A DNA stretch of 33,120 nucleotides from a virus, in IMG/VR virus record IMGVR_UViG_3300050821_005256, positions 1 through 33,120 of that record, one strand, 5' to 3'. The translations under genes and the position numbers were made by a program. Below, one piece after another: positions 26,417 to 33,120 of the stretch. Each line of letters begins with the position of its first letter. Positions within the stretch are counted from its first letter, which is position 1. The notes under the pieces are model-generated. The model was given only the letters and a program-made list of their open reading frames with translations. It had not been told where the DNA came from and ran no database searches.

Positions 26417-27629
26417 CGTAGCCGCGCTCGGCAACCGCGCCGTGGTGCAGATGCTTGAGGAAGTCCTGGCCGAAGCCCGCAAGGGCAAGATGAACCACTG
26501 CGCGGTGATCATGTCGATCATGGGTCAGGACCCCGGTTTTGGCGTCGCCGGGGAGGTTTGCATGGGCGACGTGTGCAAGCGCGGCATTGTCGAACTGATC
26601 CGCTCGATCGACGGCCGCGCCAGTAACGGCATCATGCCGCCGCGCAACGAGACATTGGGAGACGATTATGTCTGCTACAATATGGTGGTCAGTCCAGTTG
26701 CTTTTGATTTTCTGTTCTGGCTGGTTGATGCGGAAATGCGTCGGATTGCATCAGGTGCGCCGGCCCCGCTCAAGGTAGCATTCTGGAAAGGCCAGGACGG
26801 CATCGGTCGGTTGAACGAGCCGATCATGCGGCAGTTCTACGACAATGTGATGCGGCCATTGCTGCCCATGATCGGCGCGGTTGAGGTTGATCACAAGAAG
26901 TTCATGGGCCGCTGCAAGAACCTCTATGTGCCGCGCGATATCGTGAACTATTGCACCGAGGGGCAACCGGTTCCGAAGCTGAAAGCGCCGTCCGGCTCAA
27001 AACTGGAAGTGGCGTTCTGGCTGCACAAACGCGGCATCGTCAATCCGGTCACCATCACGTTGCGCGAGGCCCAGCATTGGGATCATAGGAATAGCAATAT
27101 TACAGCATGGATGCAGTTTGCTGTTCATCTAACTAAGATGGGCGAGCAAGTAGTTTTTGTTCGAGATACGCGGCGAGCAATGGAAAAGTTGCCGGCAATT
27201 GATCGTTCCTTTCCTTCTTTTCCAACCTATCCCGAGGCCGCCATCGACCTGCACATCCGCACCGGATTGTACGAGATGGCCAAGGCCAATCTGTTCGTGG
27301 CCAACGGCCCGGCCGCGCTGGCGCTGTTCACCGACAAACCGATGTTCTCGCTGACGCCGCTTGAAGATGAAGGCCACACGTATTTCCCGAACACGCCGTC
27401 GTTCTGGACACAGCACATGGGCATCACACCGCCCGCGCAGTTCCCGTGGCTCAAGCCCGATCAGTTCCTGGTTTACGAGCACGATACTTATGAGAATATC
27501 TGCGCGGCGTGGGGGCGGTTGAGCGATGTCTTGACCAAATCTGAAATCTATGAAACTAATCACGCCGTTGACCTGAGTGTTGCCGGTCCCCGCAAGGACA
27601 CGTCCGGCCAGGTGTTACAGCCCCGGTAG
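26397..27629 (+). CDS. glycosyltransferase-like protein in the head operon
   Basis: 410 residues from the ATG at 26397. Residues 1-75 are a separate helical unit (NRAVVQMLEEVLAEARKGKM). The rest looks like a GT-B glycosyltransferase: a first Rossmann-like part (LKVAFWKGQDGIGRLN) and a second with ITAWMQFAVHLTKMGEQVVF, then LYEMAKANLFVANGPAALAL and DKPMFSLTPL, the order found in family 9-type heptosyltransferases where a nucleotide-sugar pocket sits. It lies between scaffold and capsid genes, so it may glycosylate the virion, or use the sugar made by the 15-17 kb cassette. No active-site residue can be proved. Stretches 26670-26790 and 27060-27230 are unusually A+T-rich. Confidence 0.5.
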   Translation: MSEKRDDVAALGNRAVVQMLEEVLAEARKGKMNHCAVIMSIMGQDPGFGVAGEVCMGDVCKRGIVELIRSIDGRASNGIMPPRNETLGDDYVCYNMVVSPVAFDFLFWLVDAEMRRIASGAPAPLKVAFWKGQDGIGRLNEPIMRQFYDNVMRPLLPMIGAVEVDHKKFMGRCKNLYVPRDIVNYCTEGQPVPKLKAPSGSKLEVAFWLHKRGIVNPVTITLREAQHWDHRNSNITAWMQFAVHLTKMGEQVVFVRDTRRAMEKLPAIDRSFPSFPTYPEAAIDLHIRTGLYEMAKANLFVANGPAALALFTDKPMFSLTPLEDEGHTYFPNTPSFWTQHMGITPPAQFPWLKPDQFLVYEHDTYENICAAWGRLSDVLTKSEIYETNHAVDLSVAGPRKDTSGQVLQPR

Positions 27630-27757
27630 CCCGATCCGGCTGATTCCTATCAGAACGCAAGGCCCTCGTTAGCGCGAGAACCGCCGAAACTTGCTTCGTC
27701 TGGTCCCTGCAGTAGCAGACTCGACCGCCAGATCGTCTTGCAACTTCGGGGTTTCAG

Positions 27758-28687
27758 ATGGCCGCTCAGACGGAATTCCAAGGCCTTTCAGCTATATTTA
27801 CGCAGGAGTTCTCCACAAACGTGGAGTTGCTTCTGCAGCAGATGACTTCCAAGATTCGCGGCAAGGTTCGCGAAGGCGGTCATACCGGCAAGGCGGCATC
27901 GCCCATCAACCAGTTCGGCGAGGTCGCGGCCCGCGCGCCCACCGGCCGTTTTGCGCCGCTGCAAATCCAGCAGCCGGACACCATCCGCCCGTGGGTGTTT
28001 CCGCAGCCGGTCGAGATTCCGCAACTGATCGATTCGTTCGACACCGAGGAAACCATTGTTTCCGCGCAGGGACCGTATGCGCAGGCAGCTGCCGCCGCAC
28101 TCGGCCGCGCCTATGACGACGCGCTGATCACCGCGTCGACCGCCAGCCGACAGCTCGGCACCGATACCGGCACGCTGACGGCAACCAGCTATTCCACCAC
28201 CAACTTCCAGGTGGCTTCTACGTTTGGTTCATCGTCGGCGTCGGGGCTGTCGGTGGCGAAGATGATCGAAGCCCGGCGCATTCTCGAGCATTACCACAAT
28301 GATCTCGAGATGGACCCGCCGTTCATGGTCATCGGCAGCCAGCAGCACGCCGACCTGCTCAATCAGGTGCAGGTGGTGTCGACGGAGTTCAACGAGACTC
28401 CGGTGCTGCAGAACGGCCGCATCCGCCGCTTCCTCGGCTTCGAGCTCGTGGTGTCCGAGCGGCTTTCCACCGCGGCCAGCGTTCGCACCGTGTGGTGCGC
28501 GGTTAAGTCCGGCATGTACCTCGGCATCTGGAAGGACATGGTGAACTTCGCCGACTACCGCTACGACCTGTCCGGCCGGCCGCTGCAGTTGCTCACGCAG
28601 GCCATGTACGGTGCGCTGCGGCTGCAGGACGGCAAGGTGGTTTCGATCCTGTGCAGCGACAGCACCGGGTCAGATATTACTCCATAG
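27758..28687 (+). CDS. major capsid protein
   Basis: 309 residues. Position after portal and scaffold, the length, and a sequence with PWVFPQPVEIPQLIDSFDTE, AAALGRAYDDALITASTA, PPFMVIGSQQHADLLNQVQV and a closing YRYDLSGRPLQLLTQAMYGA support a phage capsid protein of the HK97 fold. It forms the icosahedral shell. The 128 bases before it hold only a few short hairpins and no strong ribosome-binding site close to the ATG, odd for the most abundant virion protein. Confidence 0.75.
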   Translation: MAAQTEFQGLSAIFTQEFSTNVELLLQQMTSKIRGKVREGGHTGKAASPINQFGEVAARAPTGRFAPLQIQQPDTIRPWVFPQPVEIPQLIDSFDTEETIVSAQGPYAQAAAAALGRAYDDALITASTASRQLGTDTGTLTATSYSTTNFQVASTFGSSSASGLSVAKMIEARRILEHYHNDLEMDPPFMVIGSQQHADLLNQVQVVSTEFNETPVLQNGRIRRFLGFELVVSERLSTAASVRTVWCAVKSGMYLGIWKDMVNFADYRYDLSGRPLQLLTQAMYGALRLQDGKVVSILCSDSTGSDITP

Positions 28688-28696
28688 GAGCCATCC

Positions 28697-29335
28697 ATGG
28701 CCGTAGACGCAATCAAGTCACAGTCGATCACCAACCTCGACAGCACGCCGATTGTCAGCAACTCGGCGGGCCAGGGCGCACCGTCGCGGTTCATGGACGT
28801 GGACGACCTGGTCGGCATCACCACCAACGGCTTGGCCTCCACCGGCTCGACCTATCGTGTGGTCCGCTTCCCGACCGGGGCCATCCCGAAGAATCTGACC
28901 ATCTATACCGACAGCTATCTGGACAGTCACTCGACCCCGGCCGTGGTGCTCGACCTCAACATCGCGTTCTCGGATTCGACCGTGGACGGCACGCAGTCGG
29001 CATTGCAGGGGCTGATCCCGCTCAACTCCAACACCGGCGGTACGACCAACATCACGTCGTATTCGAACCCGAACCTGATCTTCGGTCAAGTCACGCCGAC
29101 CTCGGCCACTGGTTCCTACGGTCCGACGAGCCTGATCTTCAACGGTAGCCGCACCAGCTATTCGGCGCTCAACCTGACCCAGCAGCCGCTGTGGCAGACC
29201 TTCGGGTTCACGGACGGCCGCGGATTGGCAGCCGATCCGGGCGGCTATTTCGATCTGCTGATCTACATCTCGACGGCAGCCAGTACCGCTCATGCCGCGA
29301 ACCTTTACGCGCGGTTCAGTTACGCCAGGGCCTAA
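28697..29335 (+). CDS. beta-rich virion protein, possible head decoration protein
   Basis: 212 residues starting after the leader CCATAGGAGCCATCC. Rich in Thr, Ser, Gly and Asn with many strand-forming segments (RVVRFPTGAIPKNLTIYTDS, PAVVLDLNIAFSDSTVDG, SYGPTSLIFNGSRTSYSALN, GGYFDLLIYISTAAS). It follows the capsid gene directly. A head decoration or adaptor role fits place and composition but is not shown by any motif. Confidence 0.55.
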   Translation: MAVDAIKSQSITNLDSTPIVSNSAGQGAPSRFMDVDDLVGITTNGLASTGSTYRVVRFPTGAIPKNLTIYTDSYLDSHSTPAVVLDLNIAFSDSTVDGTQSALQGLIPLNSNTGGTTNITSYSNPNLIFGQVTPTSATGSYGPTSLIFNGSRTSYSALNLTQQPLWQTFGFTDGRGLAADPGGYFDLLIYISTAASTAHAANLYARFSYARA

Positions 29336-29338
29336 ACA

Positions 29339-29590
29339 ATGACGGCTGTTTCCGTTGCCATCAATCGCGGCCAGGCGGGCGTCAAGCTCAGCGACTTCTC
29401 GATCGCTGCGTCGGCGCCCACCGGCTCGGCCGATATCGAGTTGCGGTTTCAGTTGCTGGACGCCAATTCCAAGCCATTGACCCGCGAGGATATCCGGCTG
29501 GCATTGCTGGCATTCGAGCGGGCACTGACGCAAACCGGATTCCAGTCGCCGGCCGGCACCTACCCGTACTTTCCAGGGTTGGGCATTTAG
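29339..29590 (+). CDS. small virion-module protein
   Basis: 83 residues beginning three bases after the previous stop. It combines strand-forming (AVSVAINRGQAGVKLSDFSI) and helical parts (TREDIRLALLAFERALTQTG). A similar phrase about the distribution of strands occurs in head completion proteins, but no family is recognised. Confidence 0.5.
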   Translation: MTAVSVAINRGQAGVKLSDFSIAASAPTGSADIELRFQLLDANSKPLTREDIRLALLAFERALTQTGFQSPAGTYPYFPGLGI

Positions 29591-29601
29591 GGGAGGCGCA
29601 C

Positions 29602-30522
29602 ATGCGGCGCCTCGCTCTCTCGCTTGGCTTTCTGCTGGTTTTCTGCGTAGCCGCCCAGGCGCAGACCTCATCGGCAAAAGTGGTCACGACTTGCGGCACC
29701 GAAACCCTGCCGCTGGTTCCCGGCGCCACGCCGCTTCGCGTCGATACGACCGGCGATCTTTGCACGAACGCCGGCGGTGGCGGTGGCGGGGGTGCCATCA
29801 CCGCCGCAATCAATTCATATGCGGTAGGTGCGCTGCAAGACGGCGCGGATGCTACTCAAGGCACCAAAGCCGACGCTGCCTATGCCGGCTCTGGATCGGC
29901 CACAGTCGTTTCGATATTGAAGGGCATCTATAACGCTTTGGTCGCCGCCCTTCCGGCCGGATCAAATATCATCGGCAAGGTAGGCATCGATCAAACGACG
30001 CCCGGCACGACCAATGCGGTGCAGCCGCTCACGTCCGGCGACATCATCATCAATCCATCGGCAAATTTCACGCGACCGGCAAATACGACGGCCTACGCCA
30101 GCGGACAGCTTGTGGCAAATTCGGTCACAGCCGGTTCGGTCACGCCGTTATCATGGACAGCCGCCCGCGTGGCAACCGGCAACTTCCGCATCAGCCGCGT
30201 CCGCATGACGCTTAGCTCCAAGAGCGTGACCAATACGAACTTCCGTGTTCATTTCTTCAACCTGACGACCGGCGTATCGAACGGCGATGGTGCAACATTC
30301 CTGCCGTCGCTCGCGGCCGATGAGGTCTGCGAAATGGATGTGACGATTGCTCTTGCCGGTGCGGATGTATCGACCGGCTACGGGGCGGCCAATCAGGGTT
30401 CGGCATGTGATGTAGCGCTGGGTTCCGGTTCTTCGCTATTCGGATTGATCGAAGCCCGCGCGGCATATACACCGGGCAGCGCCGAGGTTATTACGGTCGT
30501 CCCCGAAATCCACCAGAACTAG
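29602..30522 (+). CDS. virion-module protein with a signal peptide
   Basis: 306 residues. The start at 29602, fixed by GGGAGG six bases upstream, gives a clear Sec signal peptide (MRRLALSLGFLLVFCVAAQA, cut before QT). The mature protein has a poly-Gly linker (NAGGGGGGGAIT) and a beta-rich C-terminal half (FRISRVRMTLSSKSVTNTNF, RVHFFNLTTGVSNGDG). A cleavable export signal on a late phage protein is unexpected because virions assemble in the cytoplasm. It may be a surface-displayed or envelope-directed protein, or the signal may act as a membrane tether. Confidence 0.6.
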   Translation: MRRLALSLGFLLVFCVAAQAQTSSAKVVTTCGTETLPLVPGATPLRVDTTGDLCTNAGGGGGGGAITAAINSYAVGALQDGADATQGTKADAAYAGSGSATVVSILKGIYNALVAALPAGSNIIGKVGIDQTTPGTTNAVQPLTSGDIIINPSANFTRPANTTAYASGQLVANSVTAGSVTPLSWTAARVATGNFRISRVRMTLSSKSVTNTNFRVHFFNLTTGVSNGDGATFLPSLAADEVCEMDVTIALAGADVSTGYGAANQGSACDVALGSGSSLFGLIEARAAYTPGSAEVITVVPEIHQN

Positions 30523-30523
30523 C

Positions 30524-31756
30524 ATGAAGTGGGTTTTATTTCTTGCGGCGCTGCTTACTTGCGGTCACGCTGACGCGCAAGATCGTGCCGCTACACTTAT
30601 GGACCCTCCTGCATGGGTCCTCAAACCCACCCCTGCCATCGACTGCAACTTCGCCCTCGGCGCCTATTACAACTGCCCGCTCGATAAAACCTTCTCCGTC
30701 ACCCGCGCCTCAACCAAATACTGCCAGTGGCAATCGCAAATATGGATGTCGGTTGCCAGCGGTGCGCCGTGCATCACGGATCAAGGCTGGCTGATCGAGG
30801 AAGCCCGGACGAATATCGCGCTATGGGCGCGGGACATGACCCAGAGTGGGACGTGGGTTGCTGTCACAATGACGGCGGCGCTCAACGCGGTTGGGATCGA
30901 CGGCACGGCTAATTCGGCTACCACGCTCACGTCAACGTCTGCTGCCGGCACGATCCTGCAAAGCCTGACTGCGTCCTCGACTGCGTACACCTACACGGTG
31001 TTCGTCAAGGGCGTGACGGTCACTGGCGCGATCCAAATTGCGGATTATCCGGTTCTCACGCCAGCATTCACCACGCTTACGTCATCCAACTGTTTCAACC
31101 CTGTGACGGGTGTCGGCACTGCACCGGCAAGCGGGCAGGCGATCTTTCTCCGCTGCACGATCACAGCAACCTCGCTTAATCCCGTCATCGGCTTCAAGTT
31201 CGCCAATTCCGGCGATAGCATCATTGTGGATTTCAACCAGCTTGAGGCGGCGGCTTTCGGTACTTCGCCGATCTTGACGACGAGCGCAAGCGCAACGCGG
31301 GCGGCGGATGTAGTAGCAACAAATAGTAGTAATTTATTGGACTTGATTGCTCAAGGGACATTCACAATTTTCATGCAGACGAATGTACTAAACAATACCG
31401 CAAATTTTGGCTATCTTTGGTGGTTCAGCGCGAACAATAAGACATTTGTTGGCAACGGCAACACTACCTTGACAATCCGGGGTACGTCTGCCGACGCTAC
31501 GGTGACCGTAGGTTCCGGGGGATGGACAACTTTGGTTAGAACCGCAGCGTATTACGATACGGCAAATCATGGCGGTGTAGCTAATAGCGGAACGGTAGTA
31601 AATAACGCAAATCCTTTATCCGGCCTCCCACTGACGACGGTTGTATGGGGATCAAACAACGGGGCTAACTTTGCGGACGGCAATATCCAGCGGTTGACAG
31701 TGTGGCCCTGGCGAGTGCCAAGCGCGCAACTCCAAATGCTCACGAGCCCAAACTGA
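30524..31756 (+). CDS. phage spike-like protein with a signal peptide
   Basis: 410 residues. Signal peptide at residues 1-18 (MKWVLFLAALLTCGHADA). Then the hallmark of phage head-spike or fiber proteins: FSVTRASTKYCQW, GWLIEEARTNIALWARDMTQ, then SGTWVAVTMTA, and a long Thr/Ser-rich beta region with a second lectin-like (concanavalin A-type) part (LLDLIAQGTFTIFMQTNVLN, GGWTTLVRTAAYYDTANHGG). Such proteins bind host polysaccharide. It overlaps the next gene. The signal peptide is unusual for this family. The stretch 31300-31620 is A+T-rich. Confidence 0.65.
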   Translation: MKWVLFLAALLTCGHADAQDRAATLMDPPAWVLKPTPAIDCNFALGAYYNCPLDKTFSVTRASTKYCQWQSQIWMSVASGAPCITDQGWLIEEARTNIALWARDMTQSGTWVAVTMTAALNAVGIDGTANSATTLTSTSAAGTILQSLTASSTAYTYTVFVKGVTVTGAIQIADYPVLTPAFTTLTSSNCFNPVTGVGTAPASGQAIFLRCTITATSLNPVIGFKFANSGDSIIVDFNQLEAAAFGTSPILTTSASATRAADVVATNSSNLLDLIAQGTFTIFMQTNVLNNTANFGYLWWFSANNKTFVGNGNTTLTIRGTSADATVTVGSGGWTTLVRTAAYYDTANHGGVANSGTVVNNANPLSGLPLTTVVWGSNNGANFADGNIQRLTVWPWRVPSAQLQMLTSPN

Positions 31757-32181
31757 TGAAGCGCCTAGCAATCATCGCGTCGCTTTTGTTCGCCTCGCCA
31801 GCATGTGCGCAACCCTTCGACTATTTCTGCATCTTCACCAATCAGGCAGCGGCGGAAGCAGATGCGACGGTCGGTCCGTACTGGAACGGCACGACTTGGG
31901 ATTTGAGCCAAACATTCCCCGGCGTGACCGTCTCAACTCCATCGGCGCTCGTTGACGGCATATCCGCCGTAACCGGCTTCTGGATCGTAGTCTCAAGTCC
32001 GGTCGATAATGCCGCGCTGGATGCCAAGGCAAATTGCGTGATGAAGCTGGACCGGCAGGCGGCTATCCTTGGCAATGCGTTTGTCGTCGCGGCGACAGGG
32101 TTGACAGGAACCGGCCGAACGAGTTTCACATTCCAGCCCGTCCCGCATGGGTCGCGCTATCCGAGGCCGTTGGGGCAATGA
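31756..32181 (+). CDS. small secreted protein in the virion module
   Basis: 141 residues with a strong signal peptide (MKRLAIIASLLFASPACA, cut before QP). The mature part has two Cys (YFCIFTN, ANCVMKLDR) that could form a disulphide outside the cytoplasm. ATG overlaps the previous stop. It is the third consecutive gene with an export signal. No family recognised. Confidence 0.55.
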   Translation: MKRLAIIASLLFASPACAQPFDYFCIFTNQAAAEADATVGPYWNGTTWDLSQTFPGVTVSTPSALVDGISAVTGFWIVVSSPVDNAALDAKANCVMKLDRQAAILGNAFVVAATGLTGTGRTSFTFQPVPHGSRYPRPLGQ

Positions 32182-32261
32182 TGTTCTGGCTCGACTTCGG
32201 CATGGCATGGCTGGCAGCCATCGTTTATCTGGTGGCCTGCCACAAGGCTATTGCCGACTAA
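32178..32261 (+). CDS. 27-residue membrane peptide
   Basis: Tandem ATG codons overlap the previous stop. One hydrophobic helix (WLDFGMAWLAAIVYLVAC) and a short polar end. Coupling and composition support translation; function unknown. The 50 bases after it hold no clear terminator. Confidence 0.35.
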   Translation: MMFWLDFGMAWLAAIVYLVACHKAIAD

Positions 32262-32311
32262 ATCTGGTGCCAAGTTGCGTTAATCGGCCCCTATAGGTAG
32301 ATTGGCGCGCC

Positions 32312-33120
32312 ATGAGTTTTCAAACAGACACGGATATCGGCAATCGTGCACTCCAACACTGCGGAGTGCCGCGCATGGACCCGACATTGGGGTTCAGCGA
32401 GGGCACCGAACGGGCCAACGAGGTCAGTTTTGCCTATGGCAAGCTGAAAGTCGCCGAGCTGCAGCGGGCAATGTGGACGTTCTCGACCCGGCAGGCGCCG
32501 CTCCGGGCCATCGATTCCAATACCATGCTGCTGTCGCCGGCACTGTGGCAGTCCGGCAGCACGTATTTCAAGGGGTCGCTGGTCGTCGACCAGAACAACA
32601 CCATCTGGCAATCGCGTATCGTCAACAACATCGGCAACCAGCCGGGTCAGCCCGGTGCCATCTTTGCATGGGAGCCGTATTTCGGGCCGCTGACTGTCAC
32701 GGCTTATGATGGGACCAAGGTGTATTTTGCCGGCGAGGTTGCCTACACCGCACCGGGCGACGGCACCTATAACGTCTATATATCGCTGGTCAGCAACAAC
32801 GCCCTCGATCCATCGTTGCCAAATCAGTGGTCGGCCACCACGACATATTTCCAGAATGCCGTGGTGCAGCAGTTCCCGGTATGGGCTGTCGGCACGACTT
32901 ATGCCGCGGGCGCCACGGTTATCTACACGGACGGCAATACCTATTCGTCGGTGACCTCCGGCAACGTCGGCCATATCCCGCCGTCGAGCTCGAGCAACTG
33001 GTGGCCGGTGCCGGTGCTGATCCTGCAGTCGCTTGCCGTGCCAGCGGCCGGGCAACCGCCGATCACGCCGGTCTCAAGCCCGATCATCGAGTGGAACGTC
33101 GGTACGGTCTATTCCATCGG
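32312..33120 (+). CDS. tail-tube-like protein with carbohydrate-binding-like repeats (partial)
   Basis: At least 269 residues; the frame is open at the right edge. The start (TDTDIGNRALQHCGVPRM, then ERANEVSFAYGKLKVAELQR and AMWTFSTRQAPL) matches the N-terminus of tail tubular protein A of T7-like phages. Inserted after it are units of about 40 residues with the pattern W-x-x-G-x-x-Y-x-x-G-x-x-V: LWQSGSTYFKGSLVVDQ near 79, YDGTKVYFAGEVAY near 132, VWAVGTTYAAGATVIYTDG near 190, and a fourth beginning WNVGTVYS near 261. They resemble chitin-binding CBM5/12 modules. No ribosome-binding site is obvious. The tail can probably touch surface glycans. Confidence 0.65.
   Translation, partial: MSFQTDTDIGNRALQHCGVPRMDPTLGFSEGTERANEVSFAYGKLKVAELQRAMWTFSTRQAPLRAIDSNTMLLSPALWQSGSTYFKGSLVVDQNNTIWQSRIVNNIGNQPGQPGAIFAWEPYFGPLTVTAYDGTKVYFAGEVAYTAPGDGTYNVYISLVSNNALDPSLPNQWSATTTYFQNAVVQQFPVWAVGTTYAAGATVIYTDGNTYSSVTSGNVGHIPPSSSSNWWPVPVLILQSLAVPAAGQPPITPVSSPIIEWNVGTVYSI

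Noticed and set aside
27630-27757. Strong terminator or promoter before the capsid gene
   Set aside because: Only short 4-5 bp stems such as CTGC-AGTA-GCAG and no good -35/-10 pair were found.
1-33120. Integrase, tRNA genes, att sites or CRISPR array
   Set aside because: None recognised on either strand by eye; the three 14-bp boxes near 19.6 kb have unequal spacing and no spacer structure, so they are not a CRISPR.

Overview
The window is phage DNA, best read as most of a temperate, podovirus-type phage or prophage of an alphaproteobacterium. Three things point to a Bradyrhizobium-like host: high G+C coding sequence, a GcrA-type regulator, and a small outer-membrane beta-barrel protein whose mature N-terminus (ADLPLKA) is typical of that group. 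I see no integrase, tRNA, attachment site or CRISPR array, so integration cannot be judged here.

Layout. 1-560 holds a lysis-like cluster (end of an endolysin, a two-helix holin-like protein, a small companion). 777-2519 has rightward accessory genes: the outer-membrane protein, four small proteins with one predicted membrane segment, and a zinc ribbon. 2494-8377 is a leftward run of about two dozen very small genes, mostly joined by ATGA, GTGA or TGATG start/stop overlaps, including an HNH nuclease and two helix-turn-helix proteins. A sigma70-like promoter at 8026-8053 is combined with two identical palindromic cores centred 20 bp apart. 8558-11259 is an IS1595-family element with perfect 23-bp inverted repeats and four passenger genes, one a DUF3800 protein. 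It has truncated a leftward gene whose 5' end survives at 11260-11343. 11382-13180 continues the leftward early genes, including a probable single-stranded-DNA-binding protein.

13187-13255 is a compact divergent switch: two back-to-back promoters share one 19-bp palindrome. It controls the leftward genes and a rightward operon of XRE repressor, GcrA-like regulator, replication-like proteins, WbuC-like cupin, short-chain dehydrogenase and C-methyltransferase. The last three look like a sugar or surface-glycan modification set. 17465-19412 carries small accessory genes on both strands.

19413-19886 is a gene-free regulatory or packaging-type region with three copies of a 14-bp motif, a hairpin and a G-quadruplex-type G tract. 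It lies just before the terminase small subunit. From 19887 to the right edge runs the virion module: terminase subunits, T7-gp8-like portal, scaffold, a glycosyltransferase-like protein, major capsid protein, several capsid-adjacent proteins with Sec-type signal peptides, and a tail-tube-like protein with repeated carbohydrate-binding-like units that runs off the window.

Functions are inferred from motifs and gene order only. Most small leftward genes have no recognisable function.
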